Assembly: GCA_010093515.1 (NCBI GenBank)
Contig: MU001673.1
Span: 562,049 to 626,048, forward strand
Source of the DNA: Lineolata rhizophorae
Taxonomy: Eukaryota > Ascomycota > Dothideomycetes > Lineolatales > Lineolataceae
Reading direction: 5' to 3'
DNA: 64,000 nt
This document shows, in pieces, positions 44,857 through 55,034 of this stretch (positions within the stretch are counted from its first letter, which is position 1; every line of letters begins with the position of its first letter). The translations under genes were made by a program, and so were the position numbers. The notes below the pieces were generated by a model that was given only the letters and a program-made list of their open reading frames with translations, was not told where the DNA came from and did not search any database.

Positions 44857-47800
44857 TCATTCGCCCTTGAGCTTGTCCTGCTTGACCGCCCACGCCATCT
44901 CCACCAGCTCCTTCTCCTCCTTGATGTGCACCGCCTTGAGCCCCGTCGCCACCGACGCGCTCGGGTGCCGCCCCGCGTACAGCACGTGTCGCCGGTAGTG
45001 GTGCTTCGTCTCGTTGAGCAGCGTCTCGATGCGCGGCTGCGTGAAGGACCACGCGCCCGCGTTGAGCGGCTCCTCCTGCGCCCACACAATGTTCTTGGCG
45101 TTGGGGTAGCTGTCCAGGTTCTCGCGCAGCTGCGCCCACGGGAACGGGTGCAGCTGCTCCAACCGCGTGATGGCCGTGTTCCGCAGCCCGTTCTGCTCGC
45201 GGTGCTTGTGCAGTGTCATGTATACCTGTCCCGTGCACAGGATCACCCGCTCGATCTTGTCGTGCGGCTCAATCTTGCCCGTCTCGTGCTCCGGATCCGG
45301 AATTAGCCACTCAAAGTGAGAGTCGCCCGTGAACTCTTCGATCGAGGAGCGTGCCATCGGGTGGCGCAGCAGGCTCTTGCTGAAGAAGATGACGAGTGCT
45401 ATGAGGCCAACGTTAGTATTGAAGCAAACTCCCACTAGGTCTGGAATGAAGAAGGGGTTACTCACGTTTACGGAACTGGCGGTTCATCTGCCGTCTAAGG
45501 ATATGGAAAACATTGGAAGGCTTAGTGAGGTAGGCAATCTGCATGTTGCAGTCCTGGTGCTGGCGCTGCAGCTTGTCCTCGGGCGGGAATATCCGCGGAT
45601 CCTCGTTGCAAAGCTGTAGGTAACGCTCCATACGGCCGGACGAGTGCTCCGGACCCTGTCCGTCGTAGCCATGAGGGAGATTCATAACCAAACCGGAACG
45701 CTGTAGCCACTTGACTTCACCTGAAGCAATAAACTGGTCGATGACGCACTGCGCATTGTTCGCGAAATCGCCGAACTGCGCCTCCCACATCACGAGAGCG
45801 TTCGGAGACGATAACGAATAGCCGTATTCAAAGCCCAGACTGTATCTAATCGTTAACTGAAGACTTGAATCAAGAAGTAGAATTGAAAGGGAGGAGGAGG
45901 GGATAAAAATAAAAATAAATACGAAGGCTTACACTCCAAATTCGCTCAGCGACGAGTTGGTGATGACAAAGTGCGCTTGATCCGGGCTCAAGCTATCGAG
46001 CGGGATGTACGTGTTCTCCGTCTCCTGGTCATGGAGCACCGCATGCCTCTGCGAGAAGGTGCCGCGCTCGACATCCTGGCCCGAAACGCGCACATGATGG
46101 CCGTCCAAGCAAAGCGTTCCGAAAGCTAGCGCCTCTGCCGTCGCCATGTCGATGTTCTTGCCCTCCATGACCGTCTTCGTGCGGTTCTGGAGGATACGCT
46201 TCAGGTTGCGGTGGATGGTGAAATCCTCGGGCGAGGAACCGATCTTCTCGCCCACAAGCTGCAGCGTCTTCTGGTCGACCGAGGTAGGGAGATGGGGCAG
46301 GACCTCGGTAGCCAGCTCCTTGGGCGACTTGAAGCCGTTCCACGCGGACGTGAGCCATTCCTTGGCCGTGGGCTGATAGTCTTTGCTACGCTCGAAGCTC
46401 TCGTCTAGCATACCCCACACCCAACGTTTGTGTTCGTCGATGTCCTCCGTAGTAAAGGTGCGCTCCTCCACGAGCTTCTCCACGTACCGCACCAAGCTCG
46501 ATTTCACCTCCGCGATGCGCTTGTACATCAACGGCTGCGTGAAGAAGGGCTGGTCCGTCTCGTTGTGTCCCTGCTTACGGTAGCATACCATGTCGATGAC
46601 GACGTCCTTCTTGAACTCGGCCCGGAAGTCGGCCGCCAACTGGCAGACAAAGTTGAAAGCTTCCACATCATCGGCATTCACGTGGAACACCGGTGCATCA
46701 ATAGCCTTGGCGATATCGGAACAATACGGCGTAGACCGAGCGAAACGCGGATCCGTGGTGAAGCCAATCTGGTTGTTCACGATGATGTGGATCGTGCCAC
46801 CGGTGTGGTACTTAGGAAGGGAGTGGAAGCCCATCGTCTCATACACTACGCCCTGACCGGCAAACGCAGCGTCGCCATGGATCAGCACGCCCATGGCGGT
46901 GCGCGCCTCCTGCTCGTCGTTGTTGTAGTGAAGAATAGCACGAGTTTTGCCGAGCACAACAGGGTCTTCAGCTTCCAAGTGAGACGGGTTGGCCACAAGC
47001 GAGAGTTGGACGCGCTTTCCAGACGGCGTCGGCCGCTCAAAGTTCATTCCCAGGTGGTACTTCACGTCACCAGAGCCCTCGTCCGACGGGTCCGCAGTGC
47101 CTGCGAATTCGCTGAAAATAGACTCATTCGGCTTGCGCACCACGTTGCTAAGCACGTTCAAACGCCCTCTATGAGGCATGCCGATCACAATGTCCTTAAC
47201 ACCGTAATCGACGCTGCGGTCGATCAACGCCTTCATGCCTGGAATCAACGACTCGCCGCCCTCGAGACCGAAGCGCTTGTCGTTCGGATACTTATGCGCT
47301 AGGAATGCTTCGAAGCTAGAGCCCCAGATGAGGCGATCCAGGATGCGGCGCTTCTCGTCCACGGAGTACTTATACGGCGTAGGAATCTCGAGGCGCTCGC
47401 GCAGCCAGTCGCACTGCTCCCGGTCCGGGATGTGGATATACTCGACGCCGTAAGCGCCACAGTAAAGCTTCTCGCAGGCGGCGATGATCTCGCGTAGCGT
47501 CATCTTGTCGCGCGTGTCCGTCTTGAAGCGCGGCAGGATACCGGGCCCCAGGGTGAACTCTTGGTCCATGTCCTTTTCCGTGAACTGGTAGTGGCTTAGC
47601 TCGAGCTCCTTAGGCTTCGTGTATCCGAACTGTGCCGCCTCGGTGCGGATGCCCAACGGGTCGATCTTGGCCTTGTGATGCCCGCGCGCCTGGTACGCGC
47701 GCACCAGCAGTTGCACCTTCAAGTGGTTCATGACGTCGGAGCCCTGGCCGACAGCCATGCCGAGGCCGGGCGTGAACGAGGGCACGCCGCCCGTCGGTGT

Positions 47801-48424
47801 CGGAACGATGGTGGGAGGCGGCTGAAACGCTTGCGATATGGGCATGTCGCCTTCCTCCATGTTGCGGAAGTAGACCTGCCATGACACGTGCACGCTCGAC
47901 GGGTCGTTTTTCCATTGCATATACATCTCATCGATATAATTCGCCGTATTGCCCTGCAGGAACGCATCATTCGGGTCCTGCATTAGAACAATCACGAGTT
48001 AGCCAATCTCCCTCGAGGCGGCACAGATGTCTACAGCTTCAGTGTGCCAAGCTCATCCGAGTTGAAAAGAAAACAACCGCAGCGGCTGACGCCACCATCT
48101 TCGACGCTCTCAAGCCGAGCTTCTCTCCAATTTCAAGGGAGGCATTAAAGCCACCAGCGTTTATCCGAGGGCTGCTTGCGGTGCATTGAAGCTTAAACTT
48201 ACCACACCCTTGTCAGTGTCCTCGGCGGAAACGGCGTAGGATCTCGCCTGCGGGCGGTTCACCAGCGCCAGCGCGCGGCGCGTCGACGCCACCGCGGAGC
48301 CGCTGCTCTCTCGCAACGACGGCCTCGAGGCGGCGGCGGCGGTCGAGAAGCTCAGCCGGCAGCCGCAGCTCGAGGGCGAGCGCAAACCGCCGCGGGCGCA
48401 TTGGCGAAACGACAAGCGCAGCAT
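44857..48424 (-). CDS. KGD1: 2-oxoglutarate dehydrogenase E1 component, mitochondrial
   Basis: Four exons, 48424-48203, 47977-45933, 45839-45466 and 45398-44857, give 1060 aa, as expected for the family. It is the thiamine-diphosphate-dependent decarboxylase of the 2-oxoglutarate dehydrogenase complex of the TCA cycle. The first exon of 74 codons is an Arg/Ser/Ala-rich mitochondrial presequence. Exon 2 opens with [19 protein letters not shown], the E1o N-terminal motif. Further motifs are [27 protein letters not shown] (ThDP/metal binding), [14 protein letters not shown], and, after intron 2, LGFEYGYS and [11 protein letters not shown]. The C-terminus ends [14 protein letters not shown]. Introns have GTAAGT, GTAAGC and GTGAGT donors. 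The aminotransferase upstream in the window shares its product/substrate 2-oxoglutarate, but the genes are 40 kb apart. Confidence 0.96.
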
Positions 48425-50217
48425 AGCGGCTAGAGGAAGAGGGGACGGCAAAACGGCGGGGGCGGCGAGCGTGATCTAAAGGACGGGCTTCGTCACGACG
48501 GGGTGAGGGGAGGCGGGTGAAGATGAAGCGCAGACATGCAGAAAGGAAAAAGTGAGTGAGAGATGGATGGCAGTGAGGGAGAGAGAGAGCCAATTGCTGC
48601 AGCGGCGGATGCGGAGACGGCGGCAGTTGCTGAGACCGGTGGACGTCAGGGCCACCTCTTTTGTTACTTAAGAGGCGGGCCGGCCCTGCCTTGTTCGGGA
48701 CTAGCGTCGGGCCGGGCGCGCTGTACCGCAACCACTCAGCACGTTTTATTTCGGCTAAATAATCGCGCTTCCAAGCGCCGCTGGAGAATGCAGACGCTGA
48801 CGCCCAAGGTAAAGCGCGAACACCGGTTTTTGAGGCAATTATCGGACCAAGCGGCATCAAGAGAACCTACGGATCCCTTTGTGCCTGCCAAACAGCTGCA
48901 CCCGCCCCGTCAACTGAGCCGAGAATCCGAAAGTCGAGTATTTTATCCTCCGTAAAGAAAACCGCACCTGCGACACCTTTTCCTGGTGGTTGCTGCGTAG
49001 CGCGCTAAGCATCGGTAGTGGACGCCACCGGCGGCGGCTGCGGCATTTTCATTCGCTCAGCGGCTCCGCGATGAGGAGTGGTGGGCGCCCCTCGCCGCAG
49101 GAAAAGGCGTTATGTACATACGGAGTACGGAGTACTCCGTAGGAATCCGGCGAACCGGGCTGCCGCCGTTGCGAATTCCTTTTGCTCTTCCGCTGCTTTT
49201 TACTTTTGCCCCAACGGCTATTTCGTACATGGATGAAGGCGGTGGCCGTCGTCATCTGTGGCTGGTGCGAACTAAATTCCTTCCCGCCCGCCGACGATCC
49301 TTGCTCGCGCTGCCTCGCCTTGCGCGTGGCCCTTCGCGATCGCAAACCACGGGATCATCTAGGAGAGAGTCATCTCGGCACAACAGCCCTTCGCCCGGCC
49401 GGAATCGCTTGGTCAGGCGCCACCACCCGGGTTGCGTCGGGCTTTGCATCGCACATTCGCCATCGAGCATGTGGCCAAGCCTGGGCGCTTGCGCCAGGCT
49501 ACGTAATACTTGAAATTTTGGGAAAGATCGATATCGAAACGCCGGGCACACTGTAGGCAACGCGTTATTCGTCAAATGCAAGTCGCGGCCAAGGTTGCTG
49601 CATCTCATCCTGCGGGCTTCGGTGAATGAGAGCATCGTGGTCCTCGGTGCGGAAGCATGCACCCGCGACTGCCGAGCACCGGCCCCATCCGGATTGATTG
49701 TGCAGAGCCTCGTCCGTAGGCGACGTTAGCGCCTTCGTTACACCGTAAGCCAGAGATATTTGTGATACTTAGCTCGTATTTTCAGGGTGGGTGAGCAAAA
49801 AGTTCTTGTATTGCAGCATGCCTAGAACCTATACTAGGGACGAGAAATCCTCATACACTCGCTAAACGTCCATCCGACTCAAATCGCAGAATCTGAGGCA
49901 CATTCCGAGTAAGGTTCCCTATTGGCTCCATATCACTTAGGGAATGCTGCGGGCCAAAAAGTTCTTGCCATCACGAGAAGACCAATAGAGTAAAATATGT
50001 CCTTGCCGGTGGATTGGAGCTTATAGACCGAGCATAATCATTCGACCACGCGTAGTTTCAACGCCTTTGCTATGCTAACCGCCTGGTCTGTCAAACTCCT
50101 TAGGAAGAAAACCTTTGAATGCCGGGAACCATCCAGGTTTGATAGCCGAGAAACCTATGCCACCGTAACGCCTTGTCCATCTACAATGAACTGGAACGAG
50201 AGCCACCAAGCCCAAGA
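48425..50217. other. Intergenic region upstream of KGD1
   Basis: Holds the KGD1 promoter and, near 50.2 kb, the 3' end of the J-protein gene. GA-rich simple sequence lies near 48562-48594. A 16-bp perfect palindrome is listed separately. Short open frames have no domain. Confidence 0.5.
49119..49141. repeat. TACGGAG direct repeat ending in a 16-bp perfect palindrome
   Basis: TACGGAG (49119-49125) is followed by TACGGAGTACTCCGTA (49126-49141), which is its own reverse complement. The half site recurs near 43761-43769 and, reversed, near 59708-59716, all outside genes. It could be a dimeric transcription-factor site or a dispersed genome-wide motif. Confidence 0.6.
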
Positions 50218-51325
50218 TCAAGCCTTGGCTTTGGTCTTCTTCGAATGGCGGGTCTTCCTACGCGAAGGTCCCTCATCCTCAGCAGCGTCATCAGCCTCCC
50301 CCGTCTCCTCCGTTTCCTCTGCAAGAACTCCATTCTTGTCTATCTTAGCTTTCTTCTGCCTCTCGGCCGTCTTCTGGAAGGCCTCCTCGGGCGGCTCATC
50401 CATATCAGCCATCTCGCGAGTCCGCTTGCCTTTCTTTCCCTTTGGCGCATACTTAGCCTCAAGATTGGCCAAGAAGTTCGAGGCGCGTGACTGATGCTTC
50501 TTCTGAATCATGGCCATGAGCTCTACCGTGCCGTTAGCCGACTCATCCTTCTTCGCGCCCTTTTTTGTGCTACCCTTGCCCTTCTTGCCGCCGTTCTTTT
50601 TCTTCTCTTCCAACTCCACAGCGAGCACCTCAGCCTCTTTAGCCTCCTTACCGGCCTCGTCGACGCGACGTTTGCGGCTGCGCTCCGACTCCTGGGTGTA
50701 CTGGGGGAAGGCTTCGACGTCGCCCTTCTTGATGGCCTCGTCGAGGATGGTACGGAAGCGTTCGTCGTCGTCGATAGGGTTGCTGAGCATGATGACCTCG
50801 TACATCTTCCTCATGTCGCCCTTGAAGCGCTCGTAGGCAGCCAGCAAGTCATTGCGCTCCTCCTCAGAGCCCTTGTACTCGCTCGCGAACTGGTTGATAC
50901 TGTCGAAGTTGACCACGTCCTCGAACTGCTCGCGGTAGAACTCGGTCCAGTTAAAGTCGTCGTCAACGTCGTCCGGGTGCAAAGTCTCCTCTGTACGGCC
51001 GGTGGCATCGTAGCGAGAACGGCGACGCGGGTCCGAGAGCACCGCGTACGCGAAGGCGACCTCTTGAAATTTCGCATGCGCGCCCTCCTTCTCGTCTCCG
51101 GCGACCTTGTCTGTCGCGTCCTCCCGTCTAATTAGTCTGAAGAATGAGTCCACATGAAAATAACCAGCGACAGCATTGGCACAAACCTGGATGCGTCTTC
51201 AGCGCGGCCTTGCGATACGCCGACTTGACCTGGTCGGCCGAGGCGTCGTGCTCGAGGCCCAACACGGCGTACGGGTCGATTGAGCTAGGCGGCTCGTCCG
51301 CAAGGTCCTCGAATTTCGGCGCCAT
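50218..51325 (-). CDS. J-domain protein, DNAJC9-like
   Basis: Two exons, 51325-51187 and 51110-50218, give 343 aa. The J domain occupies about residues 16-85: DPYAVLGLEHDASADQVKSAYRKA, then the HPD tripeptide whose Asp codon is split by the intron (G in exon 1, AC in exon 2), then KFQEVAFAYAVLSDP. This fixes the acceptor at GACAG/AC. Nearer AG sites give a stop or the wrong frame. After the J domain come DDVDDDFNWTEFYREQFEDV and a helical region (about 100-190) as in DNAJC9, an Hsp70 co-chaperone that binds histones H3-H4. The C-terminal third is Lys/Glu-rich with basic clusters (KKGKRTRE, RRKTRHSKKTK) expected for nuclear localisation. The family call is good; histone chaperone function is by homology. 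Confidence 0.87.
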
Positions 51326-52076
51326 GGTTAGCTGTTCGAGACCGTTGCGGGAGGATTGTGCGCGCGACGCGGTTTAGTGCGGATGGTCGCGAGGTTGGCT
51401 TGACGCGGTGAGACGCGACGCTCGCCCGAGAGCGCCCGCTAGGAAGCGCGAACCTGGGGCGGGCCGGAGCTCGGCTACCCGGAACAACTATGATCCGCGG
51501 ATTTGATGCGCCGTCGACATCCACGGCTAAACCTTCATCATGGGGTTTGGCGTGCAACAACTCCATAGCAGTACCTTACGAACCAAATCTGACTCTGGAT
51601 TTAGGCCTTACATACTTACTTGACTGTATACTTGAAGCTAAGAAAATTTGCTGAACGTAGCGTGTTGCTGAAGGGATTCAGGAGATCAATTTGGAAGTCC
51701 TTCCCTAGGCTGCGATTTTAAAGGCAAAGGGGCTTACCGCGCTTCTCTTAACACCCGGTTCCACACCTAAGAAAACAGTTGTTCCAATGTCTAGCCGTTG
51801 GTGGGGTATTACAGTTCTGGTGTTTGTGGTGAATCAAGAGCGCCAAGCCTAGGGGTGGGGAGGTGCGCCACCAAGCGGGAGCTTCCCGCCCGGACTTAAG
51901 GTCCGGAGATCGACCAGCCAGTGACGACTTGATGGGTTCCTTCGCAATGGTTAGCCAAGCGCAGTAGAGCCAGGCTATGAATCTTCGAGGTAAATCCGTA
52001 CTCTTAGTCTTGAACTCTTTAATTTTCCTGTAGACGCCATCTCAGCCACCATCGTCGCTTCGTTTCGCCGGTCTGT
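51326..52076. promoter_or_regulatory. Divergent promoter region between two DnaJ-related genes
   Basis: A 0.75 kb AT-richer interval between the minus-strand J-protein start and the plus-strand DUF1992 gene start. No open frame with a domain. An imperfect inverted repeat (GCGGGAGCTTCCCGC with CCGGAC/GTCCGG nearby) lies around 51877-51906 and could form a hairpin. Confidence 0.45.
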
Positions 52077-54215
52077 ATGACCCTTCCCTCAGCCGTTGCA
52101 CCACGGGCGCGCCACATTTGTGCTCGTTGCTCTCGACGAGCCCGCCACGCTCTCTCACCCTACCATCTCTCGCCTTTATCTGCGCGCCACCTCTCGTCGA
52201 GCCGGAGTTCGCCACCAACAGAGGATCCCGCCGACACGACATCAACCGGCCAGGATGGCAGCAAGAACGACAATGGCATCGCCGCCGCCGAGACGAGGCC
52301 CGCCGAGCAACGGGACCGGCAAGAGGAGGACGGCCCAGACCTCGGAGCCATGTCCGCGCGCCTAGCGCAGATGAGCGAGGAGAGCCTAGAGCAAGGCAGC
52401 CGGAGCGCGCGCCGGGCCGTCGGGGAGGCCGGTTTCGACCAGGACCTCCTCCGGCAGCTCGAGGATCGCATCGCCGGCGCCAATTTCCGCAACGAGCACC
52501 CGCAGGCCTTCGCCCAGGCCGGACTGCGAGACGGCGCGGGCTACGGCACGCGCGACATGGCGGGCGCGAGGCCCTGGACGGGCGACGAGGCCGTCGAGGA
52601 CACGGCGCTGCGCATGCTGACGGACGCGCACAAGCCGCTTCGAGGGGGTGGAGGAGGAGGGGGGGGAGGAGGGTCTGGTGGGTCGGGGTCCAAGGTGCCT
52701 TCACCGCGTGGGGTGCCCAGGAAAGTAGACACTGGACGGCCGTCGGCGAAGGGAGGCAAGGGAGGGTCATCGGGAGTGCGGCTGGCAAACGCCAGGGATC
52801 GGTCATCGTTGTACAGTGTGCTAAAGGACTCGTCGATGAGCGAGCAAGAGAAGGAACAGTACCGACGCGAGATGAAGGAGCGGTTCCAACCTGGGGGGCG
52901 CACCACGCCCGCAACTATCCAGGGCTTGACAGCGCTCGCAAACCAGCGCATCGAGGACGCCATCGCCAGGGGTCAGTTCAAGAACCTGCCGCGGGGCCAG
53001 AAGCTCGAGCGCGACTACAATGCCTCGTCGCCTTTCCTCGACACCACCGAGTACTTCATGAACAAGATCATCCAGAAGCAGGAGATTGTGCCGCCGTGGA
53101 TCGAGAAGCAACAGGAACTCGTAGCCACGGCCTCCAGGTTCCGCGCCCGCCTTCGTAGCGACTGGAAGCGTCACGCCGCCCGCGTCATCGCCAGCCGCGG
53201 CGGCTCTCTCTCGGTGCAACTCGTCCGCGCCGAGGCATACGCTGCCGCCGAGGCCATCGACAACCCACCCAGGACAAAGGTCGCCGAGACAGTCAACTCC
53301 ATCACGCCGGAGGGCCACCTGTCGCAGATCACGCTGGCGGGCGAACTCAAAGTCTCGCCGTCCCAGCAAGAACAACAGCAACCTCAACCGGGACCGTCGA
53401 TGACGGCAGTACCTGAGACTCCACCACCCGAAACGGACGAGGGCGGCGGCGAGAGAGAGAGCACAACACACATCACGATCACGGAGGAGACTATACCTCT
53501 AGATAGTGGATCTACGGGCGCGGCATCCGGCATGCCGACCACAGCAGGACCGCGTTCTTCGGAGACGATCGGGGGTGACGGGGCCACCCCGGCGACAGCC
53601 GGCGAATCTGCCGCAATGAGCCCGACTGCTGCCGCATCGGCACCGCATCCGTCGTTCCCCGACCCGATAACAGCAACTGGTGCAGACGACTCGGAAGCGC
53701 TCCATTCGCAAAAGGAACCATCCAATTGGACGCCGACAGGACCAACATCAACAGCAGCGCCTCCGCCAACCCCGACAACGGCCACGAGTAGCAGCACGAC
53801 CTCCCCCTCCCCCACCGGCCCCGTCCGTCCGCGAGCTCTCCCCCCTCCCTTCCGCGACCCGGACTGGCTCCGCACCGAGCAGTCGTACCTCTCCCTCGCC
53901 ATCGACAACCTCAACGCCCTCACCCGCTCCTACAACCTCATGGCCCCCGACCTGGCCAAGAAGCCCTACTTCAGTCTAGACCGCGAGCTGCGCGCCTGCT
54001 ACGCCGACGTGGCGCCCCAGCTGCCGGCCGCCATCCGCGAGCGCGCCCTCGCCCCGCCGCCGCGGCGCCCCGACGCCGTGGGGCACAGGCCCGGGGGCGT
54101 CATGCAGCGCTTCGGCACCGGCGAGGGCGTCCGCGTCGCCGACGAGCGCTCCGAGAGGAGGTACGGCTTCAGGGAGTTTTGGAGGGATTTGTTCGCGGGC
54201 GGAGGGGCGTCGTGA
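52077..54215 (+). CDS. DUF1992 / DNAJC28-type protein, probably mitochondrial
   Basis: A single exon of 712 aa from the ATG at 52077. Residues 1-45 are rich in Arg, Ser and Ala with almost no acids (ARHICARCSRRARHALS) and look like a mitochondrial presequence. The conserved block at about residues 275-365 contains TIQGLTALANQRIEDAIARG, FKNLPRGQKLERD, FLDTTEYFMNKIIQKQEI and PPWIEKQQEL, the signature of the DnaJ homologue subfamily C member 28 conserved domain. No J domain or HPD is present, which is usual for these fungal proteins. The region 430-600 is Thr/Pro/Ser low complexity. The C-terminus (about 600-710) is ordered again (RTEQSYLSLAIDNLNALTRS, KPYFSLDRELRAC). The molecular function is unknown. 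Confidence 0.8.
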   Translation: MTLPSAVAPRARHICARCSRRARHALSPYHLSPLSARHLSSSRSSPPTEDPADTTSTGQDGSKNDNGIAAAETRPAEQRDRQEEDGPDLGAMSARLAQMSEESLEQGSRSARRAVGEAGFDQDLLRQLEDRIAGANFRNEHPQAFAQAGLRDGAGYGTRDMAGARPWTGDEAVEDTALRMLTDAHKPLRGGGGGGGGGGSGGSGSKVPSPRGVPRKVDTGRPSAKGGKGGSSGVRLANARDRSSLYSVLKDSSMSEQEKEQYRREMKERFQPGGRTTPATIQGLTALANQRIEDAIARGQFKNLPRGQKLERDYNASSPFLDTTEYFMNKIIQKQEIVPPWIEKQQELVATASRFRARLRSDWKRHAARVIASRGGSLSVQLVRAEAYAAAEAIDNPPRTKVAETVNSITPEGHLSQITLAGELKVSPSQQEQQQPQPGPSMTAVPETPPPETDEGGGERESTTHITITEETIPLDSGSTGAASGMPTTAGPRSSETIGGDGATPATAGESAAMSPTAAASAPHPSFPDPITATGADDSEALHSQKEPSNWTPTGPTSTAAPPPTPTTATSSSTTSPSPTGPVRPRALPPPFRDPDWLRTEQSYLSLAIDNLNALTRSYNLMAPDLAKKPYFSLDRELRACYADVAPQLPAAIRERALAPPPRRPDAVGHRPGGVMQRFGTGEGVRVADERSERRYGFREFWRDLFAGGGAS

Positions 54216-55034
54216 GAGGCGGTCGAGCAGGGAGGCCGCGGCCGCTGCGGTGTTAGGCCCAACCGAGGAAGGGGATCAAGTTGGCGATGGCGATGGCGAC
54301 ATTCTTCGGCGAGACCGATGACTTTGAAGGCGGATGTAGCGAGAGCGGTCTAGACACGATTCCCCGCTAAGACTTGTGACCTGCCAATCTCTTCGCTTCC
54401 CGACAGGATGACCCCTGTTTAAATATGCGCTTTTTGTTTTGTAGTTATTGCTTTTTTTTGCAAAAAGAATAGGAAAAAGTATTAGCAAATAATTGAAACA
54501 GTTTTTGTTATTACTGATAGTGGCAACTGTCTACTGTTGTTGGTCCCTTATGCCTATCGTGGGACGTTGAATGTGTATTTGCGTGTATGGGTTGTGGAAA
54601 AGAGTCGAGTCACTCTTTGCGATTTCCACCCAACCTGTCCGTGCCACGACGATCAATCGGGCGACAATTAGAACAATGCTAACGCGTCACCGTTTATCAA
54701 TAGCCAACCAACGTCAAGAGGAATGATCCCCCGCTGCACCCCGCTTTCATTCGTTCCCTGATTCTCAACGCCATCGCAGGGTAGAAGTTCGTGGTGCCCG
54801 ACTCAGCCTCGCGAAGCTTGCGAAACTCATTAAGAGCACTCCTCCTTCTAGCATACGTAATCATCGACACAGCCCTAAAAATATTCATCCTCCAGTCGAT
54901 CGGATCCGGCCGAGAGAACTTCTCTCGCTGATCTCCGGGCTCCGCAGGCTTTTTTCAAAAGACACTAAAAGAGAGATAGACAGGATTTCCAAGGTCACCT
55001 GAGATTCGAAAATCGCTCCCCCCCCTTTTTTTTT
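54216..55034. other. Intergenic region between converging genes
   Basis: AT-rich interval holding the 3' UTRs of the DUF1992 gene (plus) and the serine-rich orphan (minus). T-rich tracts lie near 54450-54460 and 55027-55034. No gene recognised. Confidence 0.55.
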
